Assembly (NCBI GenBank): GCA_030529655.1 | Contig: JAUMWJ010000002.1 | Location: 7,010 to 60,096 of the forward strand | Direction: 5' to 3' | Length of the DNA stretch: 53,087 nt | DNA from: Eubacteriales bacterium | GTDB taxonomy: Bacteria > Bacillota > Clostridia > Oscillospirales > Oscillospiraceae | Shown here: one piece after another, positions 42,291 through 50,552 of the stretch | How positions within the stretch are numbered: position 1 is the first letter of the stretch | Layout: the number at the start of each line of letters is the position of its first letter | Program-made: the position numbers and the translations under genes | The notes under the pieces: model-generated | Databases searched by the model: none | Told to the model about the DNA's origin: nothing | Seen by the model: the letters and a program-made list of their open reading frames with translations, nothing else

Positions 42291-44309
42291 TTATTTCTGC
42301 AATTTACATGCGGCCATAGCAGCCTGCCATGCCTCACCCATACAAGCAAGATGCAAACCCTCGGAGCCGGTGTTGCCCATTACATCGCGCAGATCCAAGA
42401 GAAGCGCTTTGCGCAGATAGGCAAGGCCCTCGCTCTGCAAGCTGTTCTGGAAGGCGAAGAGCGCATGGCTGGCAAAACTCAGGGTGGAGTCGTGCAGACA
42501 AATGGGTTCGAAGTCTTTCCAAGCAGTCAGCTTTTCTTCATCAGAAAAGAGCGCAGGGAAACGGGACATCAACAACAGCACATCCGCCTGCTTGACTACC
42601 TTATAGCGCTGCAGACGGTCGAAGCATACATGGTGATAGCTGGCACCGTCATCCTGCTTGAGCAGGGAGATATCCACACTCTCCAAAAGATGGAAGGTGT
42701 CATCGGTAGTCAGATGACCGGTAATGGGATCATGGGGCCACGGAATGATTTCACGCAGGTGTTCCCATGCACGGACCTCGTCCTCGGTAATCTGCAAACG
42801 CTGATAGGTGTCGGGACATTTCTCTTTCAGATCCTGTGCGGCCTGCTGGGCCAGTTGCAGATTGTGCTGTACCAGCACATTGGTGTAGAGATTATTATTG
42901 GTGATGCCGCAGTATTCATCGGGACCCTTACAGAACAGCAGATCCACGGTGTCGGTTTCTGCGTGGAAAGTATAACGGCTCATCCAGAAGCGGGCCGTTT
43001 CCACATAGATCTCTGCGGCGCGATGGAGGTAAAAATCTTCGTCCTGTGTTGCCTTGCAATACTGATTGATGGCATAGACCACATCGGCGGTGATGTGCAG
43101 CTCGCTGCAGCCGATATCCCATGTTTCGCACTGCTCACTTCCGTCAAGTGATGCCATCCACGGATAGCGGGCACCATCTGCGTTCATCGCCTTAGCGTAT
43201 GCGCGGGCGGCAGGGAGAGCGTTAGCACGGTAAGCGCAGAGGTTTCGTGCTGCGGTCATATCATTGCGGATAAAGAAGGGTAGCATGAATACATCGGTAT
43301 CCCAGAAATAGCAGCCCTTATAGCGGCCGTGACTCAAGCCACGCGCACCGATGGAAACGGTGTCATCGTGGCTGCTGCAGCTGCCCATCAGGTGGAACAT
43401 CGCATAGCGCAGACCAACCTGCAACTCGTCATCATCGAAGGGCAGTGCGAAGTCGCAGCGCTGCCATGTTTCCTGCCATGCCTTGACATGCTGGGACAGC
43501 AGTGTATCAAACGACCAATCCTGTGTCGGCTCTGAAATACGGGGGTCTACATCGCGGGAAGTGTTGACATAAGTCAACCAATTCAGCGTGCATGTGTCGC
43601 CTGCAGCGCAAGCTGCCTGCATTTGGCGATAAATCTTGCCGTCTTCCTGCTGTGTGGTGGCTGAGGCAAAATCGTCACTATGGAAATCGCACATTTCCGT
43701 GACACACAGATCGTTTCCTACAATGGAGAATCGGGCGGAAAAACGACCGCTTTCCTCTGCGACTTCTTCCAGCGGAGACAATATCACCGTTTCGGTGTTG
43801 CTTTTCACCTGATCGTCGGGAATGGGGCAGTTGCAGCTTGCGGTCAGAAGGCCTGCGTGCAATGTCAGCGTGCAGGCTGACGCACTGTGGCAGGTAATAC
43901 GCTGCATCATAAGACCGGTATGCTCCTTCGGGAAGAAACGCTGATACATGATGTCTACACTTTTTCCGTTGGAGATCATGGTAAACCATGTGGACAGAAC
44001 AGCGTGCTGCAGATCCATCTCATAACGGATAGCAGTGGAGCGCACGGCAGCGGTGTGATCAATCTCCAAATGTACATAGGAAGGGGCGGACATGTGCACC
44101 AAATCGGTGATACCGGCCTTGATCTCGCCGTAAATACCGGCGATATACATACCCTTTTGGATGGGGCGAGGATCTTCTTCAAAGGGAAGATAACCGCGCA
44201 TACCCATTCTGCCGTTGCCAAGGAAAAAGACGCTTTCCAGAAAATCATCATGCCAGCAGTCGGAAGAAGTGCTTATTTTCCACGGTGTCAAGGTCAGATC
44301 ATTTCGCAT
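42291..44309 (-). CDS. Glycoside hydrolase family 65 phosphorylase
   Basis: A 672-residue GH65 protein, somewhat shorter than the usual 750-790. The N-terminal beta domain starts GNGRMGMRGYLPFEED. The (alpha/alpha)6 barrel has YFWDTDVFMLPFF, GARYPWMASLDGSEQCETWDIG and the catalytic acid E465 in KGPDEYCGITNNN, then VVKQADVLLLM. The phosphate-binding part near HDSTLSFASHALFA is present. GH65 members phosphorolyse maltose, trehalose, nigerose or kojibiose to beta-glucose 1-phosphate. PgmB in the forward operon would use it. Its ribosome site AAGGAGG is coded in the end of the preceding gene (16-bp overlap). Confidence 0.9.
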   Translation of the reverse strand: MRNDLTLTPWKISTSSDCWHDDFLESVFFLGNGRMGMRGYLPFEEDPRPIQKGMYIAGIYGEIKAGITDLVHMSAPSYVHLEIDHTAAVRSTAIRYEMDLQHAVLSTWFTMISNGKSVDIMYQRFFPKEHTGLMMQRITCHSASACTLTLHAGLLTASCNCPIPDDQVKSNTETVILSPLEEVAEESGRFSARFSIVGNDLCVTEMCDFHSDDFASATTQQEDGKIYRQMQAACAAGDTCTLNWLTYVNTSRDVDPRISEPTQDWSFDTLLSQHVKAWQETWQRCDFALPFDDDELQVGLRYAMFHLMGSCSSHDDTVSIGARGLSHGRYKGCYFWDTDVFMLPFFIRNDMTAARNLCAYRANALPAARAYAKAMNADGARYPWMASLDGSEQCETWDIGCSELHITADVVYAINQYCKATQDEDFYLHRAAEIYVETARFWMSRYTFHAETDTVDLLFCKGPDEYCGITNNNLYTNVLVQHNLQLAQQAAQDLKEKCPDTYQRLQITEDEVRAWEHLREIIPWPHDPITGHLTTDDTFHLLESVDISLLKQDDGASYHHVCFDRLQRYKVVKQADVLLLMSRFPALFSDEEKLTAWKDFEPICLHDSTLSFASHALFAFQNSLQSEGLAYLRKALLLDLRDVMGNTGSEGLHLACMGEAWQAAMAACKLQK

Positions 44310-46102
44310 ATGTTTTCCTCCTTACTGGCGATTTTCATGCTGTGGCACAGAAAGCCTGCGCAGGTGGCAAAGGCGGCGCCGGTGGTGCATTCGCCACTGT
44401 CAGGATCCACACTCTCACAGGCGATACCGTTATCCATCTCCAGATTGCTAAGTTCTTGCCATGCCTGCTTGGCATGACCGCATAAAAGACTGTTGGACAG
44501 ACTCAGAATCCAGGGATACGGAGCGTGGGGACAACCGATTTCAGCGATACGGCGATCGGAAAAGCTGTAGGGATAGGCAGGTGATCGAATCATGTCTACG
44601 GTATTCTGCCAGATCTCGTCTTCATACGAACAGAATTCGTAGTAGGGCAAAAGCTGCAGGCTTCCGGGAGGCTCGTCATACACATCGTGCTGTCCGTTGA
44701 GATCTACCGACCAGCCGAAATACGGCTTTCCAGCTTCATCGCGGAACACGCAGTTTGCGTAAATTGCTTGCTTTACCTGCTCGGCCAACTCATTACAGTA
44801 GCCGTATTTATCGGGCAGCATGGCGGCCAGCTTGCGTAAAGCACGCCATACCAACACATTATCATAAGTGATATAGGGATGAACGCGCTCATCATCGGTG
44901 GGTTGCAGAAACGTTTCATAGAGATCGATCTGCGGATGCTTCATAGTACGCAGTTTTTTGACGATCCCGTGAATGCCGTCACGGATGCAGCGCTCCTGCA
45001 GCAGAGACCTATCGCCTGACACCTCGATATAAGAGGATAGTGCCAGGATCGGAGCGACCAGCTCATCCAGTTCAAAGCCGGGCTCTAACACCGTGCCATC
45101 AATATAGCGGGAGTGAACGCCGAAATTGCGACTCTGACGGGTAAAGGCATAGAGGAGAATGCTGCGTGCATGTTCGCTGTCAGCGTCCAGAATCGCTGGG
45201 AATGCCCACAAGAGGGTATCTCTGTCCCAATAGGCGGCACTGACATAATAGCGGCTGCTGCGGGAAGTGGCACAGACCAATTCCTCTGTGTCTAAAGTTA
45301 GACCGGTAGAATAGAAGAAGCAGAAAAACAGGTTGGTGTTATAGATTTCGCTGTGCCGTTTTGACGGCATGGCATAGGTGCGTGCATCCAGCCATGCGGC
45401 AGTTTTGTCATATTCCCATTGCCATGTGCGGCGCAGCATCTCCTTAGCGCTGGTGGCAGCGGCAACTTCCTCGAAGCCCAGTCCCCAATAGAAAGTGGTG
45501 CTCTCCGTGCCTTGGCAGACGATATTGCGGCAGAGGAGATAGGAGAGGGAAGAATCGACTTCACGGAAGCTGCTTTCAATCGGCTGATCTGCCATGGGTG
45601 CAAAGGCGAACATGGGATATCCGCACCGATAATCAAATACGATGCTGTGATTCCAACCGCTTTGATAGCAGTACTTCGTACCTTCCAGTTCCTTGTCCTC
45701 GTTGATGCAATGCCATACGCTGTCCCAGCATCCACGCAGGCCAAAACGGATATTCACGGCTTTTTCGGAGCTGACAGACAAACGGATGGCGAAGCCTCGC
45801 TCTTCCGCAGGCGTCAGCACAGTCATTTGCAAGGCGACGTCACCTGCGGTGGCGGTCATTACCGGAATCCAGTAGTGTTCACGGTGCCAGATGATGTCTG
45901 CGAGGGGGAGTGCGGCGTATGTTCCGTCCTCGTTCTGTCTGGCAACAAAAGGCTGGATCAGAGGCGCGTCCTCGCGGCCTCTTATTTCAATCATGCCTTT
46001 TTGTGCCATAGACAGGAAACTGATCGACTCCATGCCGGCAGTCTGCTCGTTGATTGTGGGCAGAGAAATCATTTCATTTCCAGTGGGAATATATCGTTTC
46101 AT
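44294..46102 (-). CDS. (alpha/alpha)6-barrel glycosidase-like protein, family uncertain
   Basis: A 602-residue protein that begins with an all-beta half (1-240). A helical-barrel half follows with SAAYWDRDTLLWAFPAILDAD, HSRYIDGTVLEPGFELDELVAP, QPTDDERVHPYITYDNVLVWR, YFGWSVDLNGQHDVYDEPPGS and FSDRRIAEIGCPHAPYPW. This looks like the GH15/GH63/GH125 type of six-hairpin glycosidase. I cannot name the family. Acidic D and E residues at these motifs may form the active site. It opens the GH-GH65-pgi operon behind a LacI-operator promoter, so it probably acts on the same sugar as GH65. ATG 46102 follows AGGAG. Confidence 0.6.
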   Translation of the reverse strand: MKRYIPTGNEMISLPTINEQTAGMESISFLSMAQKGMIEIRGREDAPLIQPFVARQNEDGTYAALPLADIIWHREHYWIPVMTATAGDVALQMTVLTPAEERGFAIRLSVSSEKAVNIRFGLRGCWDSVWHCINEDKELEGTKYCYQSGWNHSIVFDYRCGYPMFAFAPMADQPIESSFREVDSSLSYLLCRNIVCQGTESTTFYWGLGFEEVAAATSAKEMLRRTWQWEYDKTAAWLDARTYAMPSKRHSEIYNTNLFFCFFYSTGLTLDTEELVCATSRSSRYYVSAAYWDRDTLLWAFPAILDADSEHARSILLYAFTRQSRNFGVHSRYIDGTVLEPGFELDELVAPILALSSYIEVSGDRSLLQERCIRDGIHGIVKKLRTMKHPQIDLYETFLQPTDDERVHPYITYDNVLVWRALRKLAAMLPDKYGYCNELAEQVKQAIYANCVFRDEAGKPYFGWSVDLNGQHDVYDEPPGSLQLLPYYEFCSYEDEIWQNTVDMIRSPAYPYSFSDRRIAEIGCPHAPYPWILSLSNSLLCGHAKQAWQELSNLEMDNGIACESVDPDSGECTTGAAFATCAGFLCHSMKIASKEENICEMI

Positions 46103-46126
46103 AGGTGCTTCTCCTGTGTAAATTTG

Positions 46127-46149
46127 CTTAAACGGTTAAGTTCCTTAAC
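46127..46149. promoter_or_regulatory. LacI-type operator in the GH operon promoter
   Basis: CTTAAACGGTTAAG (46127-46140) has the TTAA-x-CG-x-TTAA core of LacI-family sites. A second overlapping palindrome (GTTAAGTTCCTTAAC, 46135-46149) adjoins it. On the minus strand this lies just downstream of TTGACA(16 bp)TATATT, where it would block transcription. Confidence 0.72.
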
Positions 46150-46152
46150 TTT

Positions 46153-46181
46153 ACAATATATCAAAATTTGTGTGGTTGTCA
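46153..46181 (-). promoter_or_regulatory. Sigma-A promoter of the GH-GH65-pgi operon
   Basis: On the minus strand, TTGACA is followed after 16 bp by TATATT, about 70 bp before the first start codon and directly upstream of the LacI-type operator. Positions are approximate. Confidence 0.6.
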
Positions 46182-46211
46182 ACAGAATTTTATAGGTTTT
46201 GCAAAAAATGA

Positions 46212-46240
46212 TTGACAAAATCAGAAGAGTTGGTTATCAT
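46212..46240 (+). promoter_or_regulatory. Sigma-A promoter of the LacI-family gene
   Basis: TTGACA (46212-46217) is followed after 17 bp by TATCAT (46235-46240). The predicted start near 46247 is just before the operator at 46255-46270. Confidence 0.75.
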
Positions 46241-46254
46241 AAAATCAGAAAGCA

Positions 46255-46270
46255 ATTTAACCGCTTAAAT
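46255..46270. promoter_or_regulatory. LacI-type operator before the regulator gene
   Basis: ATTTAACCGCTTAAAT has palindromic arms around a central CG and matches the operator at 46127 in core. It implies self-repression of the regulator and co-control of the divergent operon. Confidence 0.72.
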
Positions 46271-46287
46271 AGACGGGAGGGACATGG

Positions 46288-47307
46288 ATGGCACGAGCAA
46301 AGATTAAAGATGTAGCAGAGCTTGCAGGTGTATCTTCTGCAACTGTATCTTATGTGCTGAATGGGAAGTGCTCCATTTCCGATGAAACGAAGAGCCGTGT
46401 CTTAGATGCGATCGAAAAATTAGACTATGTGCCGAACCTGGCCGCGCGCGGCTTGAGTATGCGCGATTCCAAACTGATTGGCGTCGTGGTACCGCAGACA
46501 GAGCCGGGCGACAGACTGATGTTCCAGAACAGCTTTTACAGTGAGGTTTTGGGCAGCATTGAATATTATGCACGGCAGAAGGACTATCATATCCTCATCT
46601 CGGCAACGGATGCCAATGAGAGCTATCTGACCCTTGCCAAGCAGCGTAATCTGGACGGTATCATCGTTATTGGTATGTATCCCGATGATTTCTATCACCA
46701 GATGAAGAAAACGCAGATTCCCATTGTGCTGATCGACAGCTATTGCGACGATCACTATTATCACAATGTCCGCATCGATGATGCCTATGGCAGCTATCTG
46801 GCTACGAAGCATGTGCTGGAAAACGGCCATAGAGAGGTGGCGTTCTTTGCCGGTCAGATCAAGGAAAACGGTGTAATGAAAAAGCGCCTGCAGGGTTACC
46901 GGCAGGCACTGGATGAATATGGTGTTGCGTATCAGGAAGATCACGTGTTCGAAGGACAGATCGATTATCAAAGCGGTGTTGACCTGACGAAAAAACTGCT
47001 GGACAGCAAGTTGCCGGTTACGGCGGTGGTAGCAGCAGCGGATATCCTGGCCATTGGTGCGATGAAAGGTTTCTATGAGGCAGGGAAGAAGATTCCCGAG
47101 GATTATTCCATTATCGGCTTCGATGATCTGGAAATCTCTCAGTATATGGCACCGGGTCTGACCACGGTCAAACAGCAGATTTCCCGCAAAGGACAGAAGG
47201 CGGTGGAGCTTCTTCTGAAGCACATCGAGAACCCCGACCTGTCCAAGCAAGAAGAAGTGCTTCCACTGGAACTGATCAAGCGCGAATCCGTTCGTAAGAT
47301 TGATTGA
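46288..47307 (+). CDS. LacI-family transcriptional regulator
   Basis: A 339-residue repressor. The helix-turn-helix and hinge (IKDVAELAGVSSATVSYVLN, then YVPNLAARGLS) are followed by a periplasmic-binding-type sugar domain with IDDAYGSYLATKHVLENGHR and DYSIIGFDDLEISQYMAPGLTTV. Its gene lies between the divergent glycosidase operon and the sugar ABC genes. Palindromes of its class stand in both promoters, so it most likely represses the whole locus until its alpha-glucoside inducer binds. GGGAGGG precedes the ATG. Confidence 0.92.
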   Translation: MARAKIKDVAELAGVSSATVSYVLNGKCSISDETKSRVLDAIEKLDYVPNLAARGLSMRDSKLIGVVVPQTEPGDRLMFQNSFYSEVLGSIEYYARQKDYHILISATDANESYLTLAKQRNLDGIIVIGMYPDDFYHQMKKTQIPIVLIDSYCDDHYYHNVRIDDAYGSYLATKHVLENGHREVAFFAGQIKENGVMKKRLQGYRQALDEYGVAYQEDHVFEGQIDYQSGVDLTKKLLDSKLPVTAVVAAADILAIGAMKGFYEAGKKIPEDYSIIGFDDLEISQYMAPGLTTVKQQISRKGQKAVELLLKHIENPDLSKQEEVLPLELIKRESVRKID

Positions 47308-47330
47308 TTCCAGAGAAAGAAAAACGGCTT

Positions 47331-47364
47331 GCACTCCTCGTCAAAGCAAGTGCAAGCCGGAAGC
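47331..47364 (+). terminator. Hairpin between the LacI-family and ABC genes
   Basis: CGGCTTGCACT pairs with AGTGCAAGCCG around a loop of about 13 bases. No T-run follows, so it may be a partial terminator or stabiliser. A TATAAT at 47392-47397 downstream lacks a clear -35 box but could be an activator-dependent promoter for the ABC genes. Confidence 0.5.
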
Positions 47365-47453
47365 AAAAGCCCCAGACACGGGTTCTTTCGCTATAATATT
47401 TCATTGTAACCGAAAAGAGCCCAAAAATCAACATTTTTTAGGAGGAGCCAAAG

Positions 47454-48716
47454 ATGAAAAAAAGCAAACTTTTTTCGCTGATTTCTTGCTTGTTGGTTGC
47501 TGTGATGCTCTTTACGGCTTGCGGCGCACAGAACGGCGGTAACGGCGGAAACGAATCCGAAGAAGTAACGATCAAGTATTGTAACTTCAATTCGTCCGGC
47601 GGCAATGAGGAGACTCTGCAGAAGATGTACGAGGCATTCCATGAAGAGTATCCCAATATTACTGTCGAGATCGAAACCATTGGTTACGATGACTATTTTA
47701 CCCAGATGCAGACTCGCGTGGCCGGTGACACTGCTCCCGACTGCTATGAGCTGAACATCGAGAACTTCGCAGCTTACGCCAACAAGGGCCAGCTGGCAGA
47801 GATCTCCGGCGTCGACGTCAGCGGTCTGAACGAAACTGCACTGAACGCATTCAACGTCAAGGGCGTGCAGTACGGTCTGCCCGAGAGCTTTTCCAACGTC
47901 GTTCTGATCTACAACAAGGATCTGTTCGACAAGGCCGGCGTTGCTTATCCCACTGCTGATTGGACTCAGGCTGACCTGCAGAAGGCAGCTGAAGCCATCC
48001 GCGCTCTGGGCGATGACATCTTCGGCATTTGGCAGCCCATTACTTATAATGAATTCTTCAAGGTCGTTGCACAGTACGGCGGCAGCCTGCTGAACGAGGA
48101 CAAGACTGAGTTCACCATCAACTCCGAGGCCAATATCAAGGCCGCACAGGCTTTGGTCGATCGTGTGTTGGTCAGCAACGTGCAGCCCAACACCGTCCAG
48201 CAGGGCGGCATGGGTGACTGGGATATGTTCATGAGCGGCAAGCTGGGCATGATCCCCACCGGTATCTGGGCCTTCCAGACCTTCACCGAAGGTTGCAACT
48301 TCAACTGGGACATCGCTGTGGAGCCGGGCGACACTCAGAAGGCCACCCACTTCTTCTCCAACTGCGTGGTTATGAATCCCAAGACCGAGCATCCTCAGGA
48401 AACCGCTACTTGGCTGGCATGGCTGACCTCCAGCACCAAGTCTGCTGACATCCGTCTGGCAGCTGGCTGGGATCTGCCCGCTCTGGCTGATATGGACGCT
48501 CTGTCCAGCTACCTGAGCATCACTCCTCCCGAAAATCGCGAGGCAGTGTTTGAAAGCCTGAATTATCTGGTTATGCCTCCTGTCATCGAGGATTACGCTC
48601 TGATGAGCGACATCATCGGTCAGTATCTGGAGAAGGCAGCTAGCGGTGTTATGTCTGTTACTGACGCCCTCAACGCCGCACAGGCTGATTGCGTTGCGCA
48701 GATTAAGCTGGGCTAA
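47454..48716 (+). CDS. Sugar ABC transporter substrate-binding lipoprotein
   Basis: A 420-residue solute-binding protein of the MalE/cluster-B type. Signal peptide with lipobox LFTAC (Cys 23) is followed by a Gly/Asn-rich linker. The binding fold starts at EEVTIKYCNFNSSGG and includes NKDLFDKAGVAYPTADWTQADLQKAAEAI, the region PTGIWAFQTF, and a Trp-rich stretch consistent with sugar stacking. Codon use (GAG, CTG, AAC) suggests strong expression. AGGAGGAG lies before the ATG. An internal terminator follows, so it should be made in excess over the permeases. Confidence 0.92.
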   Translation: MKKSKLFSLISCLLVAVMLFTACGAQNGGNGGNESEEVTIKYCNFNSSGGNEETLQKMYEAFHEEYPNITVEIETIGYDDYFTQMQTRVAGDTAPDCYELNIENFAAYANKGQLAEISGVDVSGLNETALNAFNVKGVQYGLPESFSNVVLIYNKDLFDKAGVAYPTADWTQADLQKAAEAIRALGDDIFGIWQPITYNEFFKVVAQYGGSLLNEDKTEFTINSEANIKAAQALVDRVLVSNVQPNTVQQGGMGDWDMFMSGKLGMIPTGIWAFQTFTEGCNFNWDIAVEPGDTQKATHFFSNCVVMNPKTEHPQETATWLAWLTSSTKSADIRLAAGWDLPALADMDALSSYLSITPPENREAVFESLNYLVMPPVIEDYALMSDIIGQYLEKAASGVMSVTDALNAAQADCVAQIKLG

Positions 48717-48730
48717 TTGTTCCTAATAAT

Positions 48731-48760
48731 AAAGGGCGCCAACAGGCGCCCTTTATTTTC
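48731..48760 (+). terminator. Intra-operon terminator after the binding protein
   Basis: The perfect stem AAAGGGCGCC with GGCGCCCTTT has an AACA loop and is followed by ATTTTC. It lies between the binding-protein and permease genes of one operon. Read-through would set the usual ratio of binding protein to permease. Confidence 0.8.
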
Positions 48761-48801
48761 TCTATCACATAAGGGCACATTGAAAGAGGTGTTGCATACC
48801 A

Positions 48802-49731
48802 ATGAGAAGAAAAAACAAGCAGGATAATCTGCTGCGCGCAAATAATGGATTGTTTAAGGCATCTCCGTTCCTTGTGCCGGCCTTGATAGGCTTTGCTATT
48901 ATTTATCTGGCACCGATGGTCATCTCCGTCTTTATCAGTCTTACAGACTGGAACGGCCTGGACAGCCTTTTTGCTCCGGGTTTTATGAAAGAACACTTTA
49001 TCGGCATCCAAAATTATGCTGATATTTTGCACAGCAAAGAATTCTGGTCGGTGCTGGGCAACACGCTGACCTATATCGTGCTCTACATTCCGCTGATGTT
49101 GGCTGTTTCCATTGCGGCGGCGTCGCTTCTCAATCAGCAGCGTCGCGGTGTGGGTGCATTCCGCGTGATCTACTATATTCCCGTACTGACTTCCTGGGTG
49201 GCGGCTTCCCTGATTTGGAAGAGCATTCTGTCACCGCAGTACGGTGCCATGAATGCTATCCTGGCATTCTTTGGCATCAACGGCCCCGGTTGGCTTTTGG
49301 ATGAACACTGGGCTATGCCGGCTATCGTGTTGGTATCGGTTTGGAAGGATATGGGCTTCTTTGGCCTGATTCTGCTCTCTGGTATGGTGGGAATCAACCG
49401 TACCTATTACGAGGCTGCTAAAATTGACGGTGCCGGAAAATGGACACAGTTCTTCAAGATTACGCTTCCTCTGCTGACTCCGGCGATCTTTTATGTGCTG
49501 ATCGTCAGCCTCATCAATTCCTTCCAGCTTTTCCCGCAGATTATGATTATGACCGGCGGCGGGCCGAACGGCTCAACGCAGGTGATGGTAGAGCGTATCT
49601 ACCAATACGGTTTTAAGTATTTCAAGATGGGTTATGCGTCTGCATTCTCCTGGATTCTGTTTACGATCATTATGATTTGTACGGCGATCCAGATGCGCGG
49701 ACAGAAACGGTGGGTGAACTATGATTCATAA
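48802..49731 (+). CDS. Sugar ABC transporter permease (MalF type)
   Basis: A 309-residue permease with six membrane helices, beginning with a short cytosolic stretch (MRRKNKQDNLL). The EAA loop (YYEAAKIDGAGKWTQFFKITLPLL, about 203-226) binds the ATPase. GAAAGAGG lies before the ATG. The last 11 bases overlap the second permease gene. No MsmK/UgpC-type ATPase gene is in the window, so the pair probably uses a shared ATPase encoded elsewhere. Confidence 0.92.
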   Translation: MRRKNKQDNLLRANNGLFKASPFLVPALIGFAIIYLAPMVISVFISLTDWNGLDSLFAPGFMKEHFIGIQNYADILHSKEFWSVLGNTLTYIVLYIPLMLAVSIAAASLLNQQRRGVGAFRVIYYIPVLTSWVAASLIWKSILSPQYGAMNAILAFFGINGPGWLLDEHWAMPAIVLVSVWKDMGFFGLILLSGMVGINRTYYEAAKIDGAGKWTQFFKITLPLLTPAIFYVLIVSLINSFQLFPQIMIMTGGGPNGSTQVMVERIYQYGFKYFKMGYASAFSWILFTIIMICTAIQMRGQKRWVNYDS

Positions 49732-50548
49732 ACGGCGTATATCAACGGCTGCCTATTATCTCATCGGTATTCTGATCGCCATTCTGGCCATGATTCCGTT
49801 CTTCTGGATGATCTCCACTTCGCTCAAAGCACGCGGTGCGCTGATGAGTATTCCTATTGAATGGATTCCGAAAGAGCCTACACTGGGCGCCTATGTAAAA
49901 GTTTTCTCTAAATTCCCGTTCTTCAGAACAATAGGCAACAGCCTGTTTATTTCCATTACTTACACGATTATTACCTTGATTTCCGCATCTATGGCAGCCT
50001 TTGCCTTTGCTAAAATCAAGTTTCCCAAGGCAGATCTTCTGCTGAAAATCTTCCTTGCTACCATGATGATCCCTACGCAGGTGACCATCATTCCCTTGTT
50101 CGTTGTGATGAACAAGATGGCCCTGATCAACACCTATGCCAGCGTGCTGCTGCCCTCTATCTTTCGGCCCTTTGCCATCTTCCTGTTGGTGCAGCAGATG
50201 CGCACCATACCGAATGACTATCTGGACGCAGCCAGCATAGATGGTGCCTCTACCTTTACTGTGTATGCCAGAATCGCATTGCCGCTCTGCGCGCCTACTT
50301 TGGCCACGCTGTCCATTACCACATTCATGGAGTCGTGGAACGATTACCTCTGGCCTCTGCTGATGCTGACGGATAAGGCAAAAATGACGCTGCCTATCGC
50401 ACTGTCTACGCTGAACGGCCAGTATGCTACCGAGTACAACGTGCTGATGGCAGGCAGCCTGATTTCCATGGTTCCGATTATCCTGATCTATATCTTTGCA
50501 CAGAAGTATTTCCAGAACGGCATGATGGCCGGCGGCATAAAGGGGTAA
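49721..50548 (+). CDS. Sugar ABC transporter permease (MalG type)
   Basis: A 275-residue partner permease with six membrane helices and the EAA loop DYLDAASIDGASTFTVYARIALPL (about 165-188). The C-terminus (YIFAQKYFQNGMMAGGIKG) is the typical MalG end. The start lies within the preceding permease, so translation is coupled. It is followed 4 bp later by GH31. Confidence 0.92.
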   Translation: MIHKRRISTAAYYLIGILIAILAMIPFFWMISTSLKARGALMSIPIEWIPKEPTLGAYVKVFSKFPFFRTIGNSLFISITYTIITLISASMAAFAFAKIKFPKADLLLKIFLATMMIPTQVTIIPLFVVMNKMALINTYASVLLPSIFRPFAIFLLVQQMRTIPNDYLDAASIDGASTFTVYARIALPLCAPTLATLSITTFMESWNDYLWPLLMLTDKAKMTLPIALSTLNGQYATEYNVLMAGSLISMVPIILIYIFAQKYFQNGMMAGGIKG

Positions 50549-50552
50549 TACG

